Source of the DNA: Phocaeicola sp. | Lineage (GTDB): Bacteria; Bacteroidota; Bacteroidia; Bacteroidales; Bacteroidaceae | Length of the DNA stretch: 64,000 nucleotides | Direction: 5' to 3' | Assembly: GCA_022764505.1 (NCBI GenBank) | Contig: JALEQJ010000004.1 | Coordinates: 62,001-126,000, forward strand | Shown here: one piece after another, positions 10,338-20,310 of the stretch | Numbering within the stretch: the first letter of the stretch is position 1 | Layout: every line of letters begins with the position of its first letter | Made by a program: the position numbers and the translations under genes | Notes under the pieces: model-generated | Told to the model about the DNA's origin: nothing | Databases searched by the model: none | The model's input: the letters and a program-made list of their open reading frames with translations, nothing else

Positions 10338-11657
10338 TTATTCTTTTGTTTCCTTTGGCAATACGAAGTGCAAAACCAGAAAACCTAAAATACCAGCTAC
10401 AAGCGATCCTCCTATTACCCCAAGTTTGGCTTGTTCCAAGAATTCCGGGTGATTTTTACCGAAAGACAAGTTGCCAATAAAGAGAGATACAGTAAAACCA
10501 ATACCAGCCAACAACGACACTCCCGCCAAGTTACTCCAGTTCATACCTTCCGGTTTCTTAGTAATACCCAGTTTGATAGTAGCCCAAGTAAAACTATACA
10601 CTCCTACGAACTTACCTACAACAAGTCCCAATCCAACCCCCAAAGCAACAGGAGTAAAAATTTCCGTATCACCTTTAACTACAAGACCTGCATTGACAAA
10701 GGCAAACAGAGGCAATATCCAATAGTTTACAGCAGTATGCAGTTCATGTTCCAATTTCTGAAGAGGTCCTATTACTCTATTGGAAGCACGGGCTATATCT
10801 TCCAGCTGATTTATCTGAGTTTGATTCAGTACAACATTATCATCTTTCAAGGCAGGGAGATTCTGAAGACTGGTACGAATACGATCTATGTACTTACCTA
10901 CTCCCAATTGTGGACGTGCACGAATACAGAACGCCAATATCACACCGGCTATGGTACTATGAACACCGGATTGCAAAAAGAGATACCAAACTATAACGCC
11001 ATAAGCAAAGAGGAAAACCTCACTCAACTGGTAATTCTTGCTCAAGTAATACATGAGTATGAACATCACAGCCGCGGCTACCAAGTACCACAAAGATAAG
11101 TGGGTACTATAAAAAATAGCGATAACAAGGATACCACCTATATCGTCTACTACCGCCAAGGCAGTAAGAAAAATTTTTAAGCTCACAGGAACACGTGTTC
11201 CCAAAAGACTCAAGACTCCTAAAGAGAATGCGATATCCGTAGCCATAGGAATAGCCAAACCACGACCTGTAAGTTCTCCCGGGTGATTAAAAAAAGCATA
11301 TACCAAAACAGGAACAATCATACCACCACAAGCTGCCAAGATAGGTAAGAGTGCCTGACGAACAGAAGAAAGGTCTCCTGCCAATACCTCTCGTTTAATC
11401 TCCAAACCGACCATAAAGAAGAACAAAGTCATAAGTCCATCATTGATAAACTCTATCACCTTCAGAGGGTGTCCTCCATGAGAGAAAACATTGAACGCGC
11501 CTATACGGAAGTGCATTTCTTGATTCAGAAAAGCAGTATAGTCTGGAAACAAAGAAGAGTTTGCCACGACAGCTGCCGCAATGGCGGCACAAAAAAGGAG
11601 TACGCTGGAAGCAATACTCATTTTAGAGAATCTCTTAATACGCTCTACAAGTGTCAT
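10338..11657 (-). CDS. nhaA: Na+/H+ antiporter NhaA
   Basis: FINDGLMTLFFFMVGLEIKREVLAGDL, PMATDIAFSLGVLSLLG, LTALAVVDDIGGILVIAIFY. Confidence 0.97.
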   Translation of the reverse strand: MTLVERIKRFSKMSIASSVLLFCAAIAAAVVANSSLFPDYTAFLNQEMHFRIGAFNVFSHGGHPLKVIEFINDGLMTLFFFMVGLEIKREVLAGDLSSVRQALLPILAACGGMIVPVLVYAFFNHPGELTGRGLAIPMATDIAFSLGVLSLLGTRVPVSLKIFLTALAVVDDIGGILVIAIFYSTHLSLWYLVAAAVMFILMYYLSKNYQLSEVFLFAYGVIVWYLFLQSGVHSTIAGVILAFCIRARPQLGVGKYIDRIRTSLQNLPALKDDNVVLNQTQINQLEDIARASNRVIGPLQKLEHELHTAVNYWILPLFAFVNAGLVVKGDTEIFTPVALGVGLGLVVGKFVGVYSFTWATIKLGITKKPEGMNWSNLAGVSLLAGIGFTVSLFIGNLSFGKNHPEFLEQAKLGVIGGSLVAGILGFLVLHFVLPKETKE

Positions 11658-11706
11658 TTGTTTTTATTGTTTAGTTAAATATATTTCAATAATTAATCTG
11701 TCTTTG

Positions 11707-11714
11707 CAAAAATA
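11707..11714 (-). promoter_or_regulatory. -7 element upstream of nhaA (TATTTTTG)
   Basis: CAAAAATA on + strand. Confidence 0.5.
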
Positions 11715-11856
11715 AACAAAAATGACAGTTATCCAACAAAACTTCATAGAAAATGGGTTCTTCCTATCAGAAAATAAAGAAGAAAAGGTTCTGCCCAAAT
11801 GCATGACCTAACCAAGGCACTCAATAGCAACCTCATAGAGTACATACGCTACGAAG

Positions 11857-11922
11857 TTCCGTACACGCTCGGAAAAAATTCCGCACACGTTCGGAAACAT
11901 TTCCGTACCTGCTCGGAAAACA
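11857..11922. repeat. 22-bp-period palindromic array, class 2
   Basis: Three 22-bp units: ttccgtacacgctcggaaaaaa / ttccgcacacgttcggaaacat / ttccgtacctgctcggaaaaca, each TTCCG-N8-CGGAA. Confidence 0.85.
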
Positions 11923-12060
11923 AGCAGGGATTATGCTCAATTTAGAATCAAGGCTTTATCTCGCAGAAAAGTTTTATCAGACAAAATGGTAATAATCGGG
12001 TTTTATACTCGTAAGACGTAAATAAGCGGTAGAACTCCTATTATAGAGGAGCAAAAGAAT

Positions 12061-12068
12061 TATCTTTG
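12061..12068 (+). promoter_or_regulatory. -7 element (TATCTTTG) for the sensor-kinase operon
   Basis: TAnnTTTG 17 bp before the start codon. Confidence 0.55.
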
Positions 12069-12084
12069 GCTGTTTATAAACATT

Positions 12085-15000
12085 ATGAGGAAAATTATAC
12101 ACATTGCATATTGGGGTTTGGTCATCTGCTTATCCTGTTTGTCTATAGAAATTCAAGCACAACAAGCAGTAAATATAGCCTATATAGATTCTCTGAACAA
12201 CAAATCTTATGAAAGCAGATACAAGGATTTAACAGAGAGTGCAAACTATGCCGGCGAAGCATATTCCTTATCCGAAGAATATCCTGTAGGACGAGCACAA
12301 GCACTCAATAATTTAGGCTTTATCTCTTTCATGCGTATGGATTTTGAGCAAGCCTCCCGCTTATTTCAGAAAGTATATACCTGTACTGAAAATCAGTTGG
12401 AGTGCCTTATAGCAGATATTGGGCTGATGAAAATCACTCAGCGTACCTCTCAAAACAAGATGTATTACGACTCTTCCAATAGAGCACGTCTACGCATAGC
12501 CAATATCCAAGAAGTACTTCCCACCATACAAGATGAACTACTCCGCAAAAGATTTTATTATGCACTTTCCGAATATTACATCGTAAATAGTATTTATTAT
12601 TTTTATTTAGAGCAAATATCTCAATCCATAGATGCCTTAAAACAAATCAAAGAAGAATCCTTGGAAAATATCCCGGCACAACGCCTATACTATCTGTATG
12701 TAAAAGGTTCCGGCGGCTTGTCCGAAGGAGACGATATGGAAAAAATAGTGGTTCAAGAGTTTGAGATGCTCATAGAATGCCTCCTCCTTGCAAAAAAAGG
12801 AGATTATGCTTACTTTGAAGCCAATGCCTTACAAGGATTGGCAGAATTACTCATTCCTTTTGCTCATAGAGAAATCCTCCAAAAAAACACTCCTACGCTC
12901 CTTCGGTTACTGAATGATGGAAAAACTCCTTTGGAGGAACAGCCTTTACAATTTGCAGAAAAAGCACTGCAACTTTTCACAGAATACGGAGACTGGTATC
13001 AAAGTTCCGGTTGCTATCGTACTATGGCTACCTACTATAACTATCACCAAAATCCGGAAATGGCACTTTCCTGCTTGGCAAAATCTCTTAGTTTCGTAAA
13101 CAAGCACTACCAGAAGTATTACCAACCTATAGATAGCTTAGACTACCTGCAAACCTACTCCCCCTATGGACACAATGTTTCTACAGAATTGGAGTGGATA
13201 AAAAGAGAAGTAAAAACGATTCCGGAGTGGATAGCTCGTATAAGAGAACAACTGAGTCTTACTTATTCCGCATTGGGAAGAAAAACAGAGTCGGACTACA
13301 ATAGGAACATTTATCTGGATCTTTTGGACTACATCAGACAGGATAAAGAACTGGAAAGTAGAAAAGAAAATTTAGAACAGAAGGAAGCCCTCATCAGTAA
13401 AGTCTTAACCGGAGGTATCGTCGGTTTCTTGAGTTTTGTGTCATTACTTGTTTTACTCAATTACTACCAAAAAAAGCGAAACCAGCGGTATTCCTATAGG
13501 CTACATCAAGTCTTGAAACTGGGGCAACAGCTCATAGAGGCACTTCCTACTTCCATAGATGAATACAGTGCTATTCTCACCTCTATAGAACAAGTGCTAC
13601 AAAAAGAACTGCCACGTATTTTTGAAACGAAAGACATCTGCTTATCCCAAGAAGAAAAAAACAGCCTACAAGCCCAAGAACTTGTCTTTCCGCTTCAGCC
13701 ACAAGACCAACCTGTCCCTATAGGCTTCTTATACATTACCACTATTAAAACATGGAAAAAAGAAGATCAGGCTTTGGTTCAATTATTCCTCCCCTACCTC
13801 ATTTGGACATTAGAAAATGGGTTGAGATGGGCATACTTAGAAACAGAGAAACAACGATTGGAAACAGAAGAATATATCAATACACAGCATCTCATAGAAA
13901 ACAAATATCAGAATGCCACAAAGAAAGCATGTATCTTCATAGCTTCCGGTATTCAGCCTTATATAGACCGTATCATTCACCAAATAGATAAACTGCGCAC
14001 TGCCAGCTATGCACAGAACGAAGAGGTGAAACAAGGGAAACTCTCTTATATTCAAGAACTCATAGACAAGATAAACGAATACAATGAAATCCTTGCCACA
14101 TGGATCAAAATAAAAAAAGGAGATCTTAGTCTACACATAGAAACCTTCAATCTGAAAGATGTATTTGAAATTGTAGCTAAAGGGAAACGCACGTTTGAAA
14201 ATAAACAGCAGACCTTGGAAGTTACACCTACAGACTTTATGGTCAAGGCAGATAGGGCTCTCACTTTCTTTATGATTAACACCCTGCTGGAGAATGCACA
14301 TAAGTACACACCGGAAGGTGGAAGAATAAGACTCTATACAGAAGAATTTGACCAATACATAGAAATCTCTATCACAGATACGGGTATCGGACTAAGCTCG
14401 GAAGATATTCAAACCATATTGGGAGAAAAAGTTTATGAATCTCAACTCATAGGTATCAATCAAAGTACAGATACCCAAGCCCTCAAAGCACAGAAAGGAC
14501 ATGGTTTCGGTCTGATCAACTGTAAGGGTATCATTGAGAAATATAAAAAAACAAATCCACTATTCTCTATCTGCCACTTCGGGATAGAAAGTACGCTCAA
14601 GCAAGGTAGCCGTTTCTTCTTCCGTTTACCCAAAGGCATAAAAAGAACATTATTAGGAGGTCTTATCGCCTGCATTACATTGGGAGGAAGCAGTTGTTCT
14701 ACAGAGCCAAGAAATGCACATACCCAAAGAAACCCTTTCTTGTACGACAGCCTGTTTTCTATTGCCAACGTGTATGCCAACAAGATGTACAATGAGAATA
14801 TGAAAGGAGAGTACGAACAGGCACTTATCTATGCAGATTCCGTGATCCTTTTTATGAATGAGCATCACCTTTTGTACAATCAAGGCACAGCTCCTTTGCT
14901 TGAATTGGAGGGAAACCCCAATCAGCCCATCACAGAAATAGAATGGTTCAAGAGAGGTTATGATACAGACTACCATATATTATTGGATCTGAGAAATGAG

Positions 15001-16452
15001 GCAGCAGTAGCAGCATTGGCACTCAAAGATTTTTCTCTCTATAGATATAACAATAAAGCCTACACGATGCTCTATAAGCAAATCAGTCAAGATACCACAT
15101 TGGAAGACTATTGTTTACAAATGGAGCAAACCTCCAAAAATAAAAGTATAGCCATCTTTTTCTGCGTAGCTTTCAGTCTTTGTGCAGGGCTCATTTTTTA
15201 TTTATTGTATATCCGTAGGAACCTTAGAATGCGATATAACTTGGAGCAAGTGTTGCAGGTCAATAAAAAGATATTTTCCACCTCTCCTGTTGATGCACAG
15301 GAAGAAGAAGAGAAAGTACAATTGGAAAATATTTTAGCTACAGCTTACAATGCTATCAACCAAGTAATCCCTATTGGTAATATGGCATTCTGTGTAAAAG
15401 ATGAAGAAACTACTCTACAGCTTGTTTCCCAAACTGAGATTACGGAAGAAGAAAAGGAACAAATCTGCAAACACGCACACATTAAAACAGCCTTCGTGGA
15501 TAAAAACACTCATTGGGCATACTTCCCTCTCAATATCGCTTTCGGGAAAGAGAGTACCAATATAGGGACATTAGCCGTATATCTGCCTACAGAAAGCAAT
15601 ACAGGAGACTGTATTCTGTTTATCACGATGGTATCTCGCTATCTGGCATTGTACATTTATCATACTGTTATCAAGATCTCTTATAAATCTTCTATCGTAG
15701 AAATAGCACAAGACGATGTTTCAAGAATTCATTTTGAACAAGGGCTTATACACGTACAAAATATGGTGTTGGACAACTGTCTGTCTACCCTAAAGCATGA
15801 AACACTTTATTATCCACACCGTATCAAGCAAATTATAGCCAAATCCGAGCTACAAGATGATACTTCCACCTACCAAGAAGCCTTGATGAACATCTCAGAA
15901 GTAGTTACCCACTATAAAGAAGTATTCGGTTTACTCTTGTCTTGCGCAGAAAGACAATTGGAGAATGTAACCTTCAGAAGAGGAGATGTTTCCACCTATA
16001 AACTTATTCAGTATGCGGAAAAGTATAGCCAAAAACTATTGAAGAAAGCCGATTTTAATGTATACTTGCATACAGAAATAGAAGAAGATATGACAGCTAT
16101 AGGAGATGAAGTCCTCTTAAACCTACTGATAGAGTGCTTACTACACGAAGCTATAGCTTATCCCAAAGAGGGAAATCTTTCCTTACACATCTACCGAGAA
16201 GACAAATTTATCCGTTTTGACTTCACAGATGAGCGTAGAGAAATGACCCAAGAAGAAGCCAATCAACTCTTCTACCCTCAACAGCGGGAAGAATATCACA
16301 ATGGCAGCATTCTGTCTCAAGGATTTGAATGGCTCATTTGCAAACAAGTCATCAGAGAACACGATGAATATGCCAGTAGAAGAGGGTGCAGAATCAATGC
16401 TTGCCCTGCCGAAAAAGGTTTTAAGATATGGTTTACAATACCTATAAAATAA
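12085..16452 (+). CDS. Tandem sensor-kinase-like protein (resembles DUF5112/DUF5113 proteins)
   Basis: Signal peptide, TPR-like sensor, TM, HATPase (NTLLENAHKYTPEGG, DTGIGLS, GHGFGLINCKGII), second TM (LLGGLIACITLGGSSC), second sensor, TM (SIAIFFCVAFSLCAGLIFYLLY), H-box-like KHETLYYP, degenerate HATPase. Confidence 0.8.
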   Translation: MRKIIHIAYWGLVICLSCLSIEIQAQQAVNIAYIDSLNNKSYESRYKDLTESANYAGEAYSLSEEYPVGRAQALNNLGFISFMRMDFEQASRLFQKVYTCTENQLECLIADIGLMKITQRTSQNKMYYDSSNRARLRIANIQEVLPTIQDELLRKRFYYALSEYYIVNSIYYFYLEQISQSIDALKQIKEESLENIPAQRLYYLYVKGSGGLSEGDDMEKIVVQEFEMLIECLLLAKKGDYAYFEANALQGLAELLIPFAHREILQKNTPTLLRLLNDGKTPLEEQPLQFAEKALQLFTEYGDWYQSSGCYRTMATYYNYHQNPEMALSCLAKSLSFVNKHYQKYYQPIDSLDYLQTYSPYGHNVSTELEWIKREVKTIPEWIARIREQLSLTYSALGRKTESDYNRNIYLDLLDYIRQDKELESRKENLEQKEALISKVLTGGIVGFLSFVSLLVLLNYYQKKRNQRYSYRLHQVLKLGQQLIEALPTSIDEYSAILTSIEQVLQKELPRIFETKDICLSQEEKNSLQAQELVFPLQPQDQPVPIGFLYITTIKTWKKEDQALVQLFLPYLIWTLENGLRWAYLETEKQRLETEEYINTQHLIENKYQNATKKACIFIASGIQPYIDRIIHQIDKLRTASYAQNEEVKQGKLSYIQELIDKINEYNEILATWIKIKKGDLSLHIETFNLKDVFEIVAKGKRTFENKQQTLEVTPTDFMVKADRALTFFMINTLLENAHKYTPEGGRIRLYTEEFDQYIEISITDTGIGLSSEDIQTILGEKVYESQLIGINQSTDTQALKAQKGHGFGLINCKGIIEKYKKTNPLFSICHFGIESTLKQGSRFFFRLPKGIKRTLLGGLIACITLGGSSCSTEPRNAHTQRNPFLYDSLFSIANVYANKMYNENMKGEYEQALIYADSVILFMNEHHLLYNQGTAPLLELEGNPNQPITEIEWFKRGYDTDYHILLDLRNEAAVAALALKDFSLYRYNNKAYTMLYKQISQDTTLEDYCLQMEQTSKNKSIAIFFCVAFSLCAGLIFYLLYIRRNLRMRYNLEQVLQVNKKIFSTSPVDAQEEEEKVQLENILATAYNAINQVIPIGNMAFCVKDEETTLQLVSQTEITEEEKEQICKHAHIKTAFVDKNTHWAYFPLNIAFGKESTNIGTLAVYLPTESNTGDCILFITMVSRYLALYIYHTVIKISYKSSIVEIAQDDVSRIHFEQGLIHVQNMVLDNCLSTLKHETLYYPHRIKQIIAKSELQDDTSTYQEALMNISEVVTHYKEVFGLLLSCAERQLENVTFRRGDVSTYKLIQYAEKYSQKLLKKADFNVYLHTEIEEDMTAIGDEVLLNLLIECLLHEAIAYPKEGNLSLHIYREDKFIRFDFTDERREMTQEEANQLFYPQQREEYHNGSILSQGFEWLICKQVIREHDEYASRRGCRINACPAEKGFKIWFTIPIK

Positions 16453-16463
16453 AGAATTAGCAC

Positions 16464-17186
16464 ATGAAGAAATTCAAGGTTGTCATAGTAGAAGATGTAA
16501 AATTAGAACTCAAAGGAACAGAAGAAATTTTCCGCCATGAAATACCCAATGCCGAAATCATAGGAACAGCTATGACAGAAGCAGAACTCTGGGAAATAAT
16601 GAAACAAGAAGTTCCGGATCTTGTACTTTTGGATTTGGGTTTAGGAGGCTCTACCACCATAGGAGTAGACATCTGTGCAAAGTTAAGAACAGATTACCCG
16701 GCTCTGAAAATTCTCATATTCACAGGAGAAATTGTCAATGAAAAGCTGTGGGTAGATGCACTACAAGCCGGAGCCAATGGTATTATACTGAAAACAGGAG
16801 AATTACTCACTGCCACAGATGTACAAGCAGTAATGGACGGAAAAGAATACGTCTTCAATTATCCTATTTTGGAACGTATGGTAGAACGCTTCAAAGAAAC
16901 CATACAAACAGAACAACGCCGTACAGAAGCCATTATCAGTTATGATATAGATGAATACGATGAACGTTTACTGCGCCACCTTGCATTGGGGTATACCAAA
17001 GAAATGATAGCCAGCTTACGCAGTATGCCTTTCGGTGTGAAATCCTTAGAAAAAAGACAAAACGACCTCGTAAACCGTCTGTTCAAGGCTACCGAACGAA
17101 CCGGGATTAACGCTTGCAGACTTGTAACAAGAGCTTTTGAACTACGTATATTGGATATTGACCATTTAGAAGCAGATGAAGAGTAA
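16464..17186 (+). CDS. Response regulator (REC plus LuxR-like HTH; DUF5932-like)
   Basis: IVEDVK acidic pocket, DLVLLDLGLGG with Asp57, ILKTGE lysine; C-terminal LLRHLALGYTKEMIA...LEKRQNDLVNRLF resembles a GerE HTH. Confidence 0.85.
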   Translation: MKKFKVVIVEDVKLELKGTEEIFRHEIPNAEIIGTAMTEAELWEIMKQEVPDLVLLDLGLGGSTTIGVDICAKLRTDYPALKILIFTGEIVNEKLWVDALQAGANGIILKTGELLTATDVQAVMDGKEYVFNYPILERMVERFKETIQTEQRRTEAIISYDIDEYDERLLRHLALGYTKEMIASLRSMPFGVKSLEKRQNDLVNRLFKATERTGINACRLVTRAFELRILDIDHLEADEE

Positions 17187-17874
17187 ATACTTGCCACACC
17201 CCATTACGCTTTTTATCAGTCTTTCTATCTTCACCATCATGCTCTCATGGATAGGAAGCATATACAAATGGCAAGGAGTTCAAAATTTACTCAGTTCCGA
17301 AAATCTACGTTGGATTTTAACCCATGCCAGCACAGATTTCTTCGGACAAAAATTTGTAACACACAGCTTTTTCTTAGCTATGGGAATAGGCACAGTCCTA
17401 CATTCCGGATTGTATGCCACCATTGTTCGCCAATGGACAGGGAAAGCTCGCCTCACACACAAAGAACGCCGAGCACTTTGGACTATGCTCATCGGCTGTA
17501 TTTTCTATTTCGGAATATTGAGTGCCTTATTGCTCCTATCCAAAGACCTATTTTACAATATCTGGGGAGGCTGGGAGAACTCACCCTTTTCCTATAGTGC
17601 TGTATTTCTATTGGCACAGGGTATCTCACTATCCAGTATTCTATTTGGTTTTACTATGGATAGATACAGATCCGGGAAAGATGTATTTGCAGGCATAAGT
17701 TTTGGTCTTCAGCAAACCTCTCCTTTCTTTACGATCTATTTCTTTATATCATTTTTCTTCCTATTAGAAGACAGAGCCGGAATTTTTCTTTTTTTCTCCC
17801 TCACAGAAACCATTGTATTTGTTTTGAAGGTTGTTTGTATCATCGCTTCTACCTATCTTATTTATAAGAAGTAA
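17176..17874 (+). CDS. AbgT-like truncated/divergent membrane protein
   Basis: KYLPHPITLFISLSIFTIMLSWIGSIY...GIGTVLHSGL resembles the N-terminus of AbgT transporters but is only 232 aa; overlaps the upstream gene by 11 nt. Confidence 0.55.
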   Translation: MKSKYLPHPITLFISLSIFTIMLSWIGSIYKWQGVQNLLSSENLRWILTHASTDFFGQKFVTHSFFLAMGIGTVLHSGLYATIVRQWTGKARLTHKERRALWTMLIGCIFYFGILSALLLLSKDLFYNIWGGWENSPFSYSAVFLLAQGISLSSILFGFTMDRYRSGKDVFAGISFGLQQTSPFFTIYFFISFFFLLEDRAGIFLFFSLTETIVFVLKVVCIIASTYLIYKK

Positions 17875-18045
17875 ATCTACTGTCTCACTTGTAAAGGATC
17901 GGCTTTTTTATGTAATACGGAAATGCTATTCCTCTATATTTTTCTCGTTTTCTTTATCCCTCTATTCCCTTACTATAAAGAGGAACAAACAAACACTTCT
18001 ACTTATTTTTTAAGAAGTAGGTCTTTATATCTAAAACCAAAACCT

Positions 18046-18053
18046 TATCTTTG
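18046..18053 (+). promoter_or_regulatory. -7 element (TATCTTTG) for the GH92 operon
   Basis: TAnnTTTG 24 bp before the start codon. Confidence 0.55.
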
Positions 18054-18076
18054 GCAATTATAACCATTACCATAAG

Positions 18077-20275
18077 ATGATGATATCCTATAAAAACATT
18101 CTTACTGTGTTATTTCTTATAGCTACTTCATGCACTGCTATAGGAAAGAACTTGGTTTACTATGTCAATCCATTCATAGGAACAGACTATACAGGAAATA
18201 CTTACCCTGGAGCGCAAGTGCCGTTTGGTATGGTGCAATTAAGTCCGGACAACGGGCTACCCGGCTGGGACAGAATTGCAGGCTACTTTTATCCGGACAG
18301 TACCATAGCAGGTTTCAGCCATACACACCTCTCTGGAACCGGAGCAGGAGACCTATATGACATTTCTTTTATGCCGGTAACTCTTCCTTACAAAGAAGCA
18401 GAAGGGGACTTAGGTATCTACTCACGTTTCTCACACCAAGACGAAAGTGCCTATGCAGGTTATTATCAAGTCAGGCTCACAGATTATAATATCAATGTAG
18501 AACTCACTGCCACTCCAAGATGTGGTATTCAGCGATACACCTTCCCAAAAGCAAAAAGTGGCATTTACCTCAATTTGAAAAAAGCGATGAATTGGGATAA
18601 AACAGTGGATACCTATATAGAATTGGTAGATGCTTATACCATTCGTGGCTATCGCTTTTCCGATGGTTGGGCACGTAATCAAAAAGTCTATTTCGTAACT
18701 CGTTTTTCCAAACCTTTCAAGGAAGCTACTACCTTCAAAGAACCTCTACAAGGGGAACAAGGAACAGGATACATTGCTCGCTTTGATTTTGATACAGAAG
18801 AAGGAGAACAGATTGTAGTATCCACAGCTATTTCTGCGGTAAGTATGGAAGGAGCTATGAAAAACCTGCTCTACGAAGCTCCGCATAATAATTTTGATAA
18901 ATACCTTTCTTTGGCTACCAAAGCATGGGAAAAAGAATTGAGCAAAATCCAAATAAAAAGTAAGGATTTTGATAAACTCACTGTTTTTTATACTTCTTTC
19001 TATCGGAGTATGCTGGCTCCTACCCTCTTCAAAGATGTAGATGGACAGTATTATGGAGCAGACTTTAATGTTTATCATGCATTAGGTTGGAATAATTACA
19101 CCACGTTTTCTTTGTGGGATACCTATAGAGTAGCACACCCGCTCTTATTTTTGACACACCCCAAAGAAAGCAGAGATATGGTACTTTCCCTCATAGAGTT
19201 CGGGAAACAAAAAGGACGCTTGCCCGTGTGGAGCTTACACGGCTCGGAAACAGATATGATGCTGGGCTATCATTCTGTGCCTGTTATTGTGAGCCTGCTA
19301 CTAAAAGAAAAAGGAGGATATTCTACAAGAGAAATCTTGAATCTCTGCTTAAAAACCGCCAATTATGACACTTATAGAAACATTGGCGATTATAAAAAAT
19401 TCGGCTATGTTCCCTATGATATAACAGACCCTTACAATTCTGATAACTGGGCACTCTCTAAAACTTTAGAATACGCATACGATGATTATTGCATTGCACG
19501 TTTGGCTGAAAAATTGGGAGAAAAGGAAGTAGCTGAGACTTTCTACAAACGTGCCCAAAACTATCAGAACCTATTCAATAAAAACACCGGTTTCTTCCAA
19601 CCCAAAGACAGTAACGGAGAGTTCATTGAACCTTTTGACCCAGAAGATTACACTCCTTATATTGCGGAAAGCAATGCTTGGCAATACTTATGGTCTGTAC
19701 AGCATGACATAGATGGACTGATGAAACTATTAGGAGGTAAAGAACAGATGGCTAAGCGATTGGATCAAATGTTTACCACAGCTCCTACAGATTCTACTAA
19801 ATTACCTATCTTCAGTACGGGTATGATAGGACAATACGCTCACGGAAATGAGCCCAGTCATCATATACCCTATTTATACAATGCTGTAAGACAACCTTGG
19901 AAAACAGCAGAATACATCAATAAAATTTGTACGGAACTCTACAAAAATACGCCAAGTGGATTATGTGGCAACGAAGATTGTGGGCAAATGTCTGCTTGGT
20001 ATGTATTCAGCAGTATGGGTTTCTATCCCGTAAATCCCGTATCTAATGAGTACGAAATAGGAACTCCACAATTTGAGTCCATTACCCTCAACTTACCTAA
20101 CGGGAAAAAATTTACAGTCCTTGCACACGGACTTAGCAACAGTCATATTTTTATATCAAGAGCATTCTTCAATGGCAAGCGACATAGAAAAAGCACGCTC
20201 ACTTATGAAGAAATACAACAAGGAGGTACATTAGAACTCTTTATGACAGATCGTCCTGGAATTTGCTGGTATTAA
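18077..20275 (+). CDS. GH92 family glycosidase (alpha-mannosidase-like)
   Basis: VNPFIGTDYTGNTYPGAQVPFGMVQLSPD, GFSHTHLSGTGAGDLYDI, NEPSHHIPYLY, GNEDCGQMSAWYVFSSMGFYPV. Confidence 0.93.
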   Translation: MMISYKNILTVLFLIATSCTAIGKNLVYYVNPFIGTDYTGNTYPGAQVPFGMVQLSPDNGLPGWDRIAGYFYPDSTIAGFSHTHLSGTGAGDLYDISFMPVTLPYKEAEGDLGIYSRFSHQDESAYAGYYQVRLTDYNINVELTATPRCGIQRYTFPKAKSGIYLNLKKAMNWDKTVDTYIELVDAYTIRGYRFSDGWARNQKVYFVTRFSKPFKEATTFKEPLQGEQGTGYIARFDFDTEEGEQIVVSTAISAVSMEGAMKNLLYEAPHNNFDKYLSLATKAWEKELSKIQIKSKDFDKLTVFYTSFYRSMLAPTLFKDVDGQYYGADFNVYHALGWNNYTTFSLWDTYRVAHPLLFLTHPKESRDMVLSLIEFGKQKGRLPVWSLHGSETDMMLGYHSVPVIVSLLLKEKGGYSTREILNLCLKTANYDTYRNIGDYKKFGYVPYDITDPYNSDNWALSKTLEYAYDDYCIARLAEKLGEKEVAETFYKRAQNYQNLFNKNTGFFQPKDSNGEFIEPFDPEDYTPYIAESNAWQYLWSVQHDIDGLMKLLGGKEQMAKRLDQMFTTAPTDSTKLPIFSTGMIGQYAHGNEPSHHIPYLYNAVRQPWKTAEYINKICTELYKNTPSGLCGNEDCGQMSAWYVFSSMGFYPVNPVSNEYEIGTPQFESITLNLPNGKKFTVLAHGLSNSHIFISRAFFNGKRHRKSTLTYEEIQQGGTLELFMTDRPGICWY

Positions 20276-20310
20276 CTTCATTATGCACAATATAAAATAC
20301 ATCTCACATC

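Noticed and set aside
10431-11099. 222-aa ORF antisense to nhaA
   Set aside because: Low-complexity composition on the opposite strand of a clear nhaA gene; typical shadow ORF.
12085-16452. Frameshift or assembly fusion of two separate kinase genes
   Set aside because: The frame is continuous, the join at about 14630-14710 reads as a TM segment, and the complementary motif pattern suggests a real single protein; a fused origin is still possible.
17998-18022. Hairpin near cttctacttattttttaagaagtag as a riboswitch or terminator
   Set aside because: Short A/T-rich 6-bp stem with no conserved riboswitch features; evidence too weak to list.
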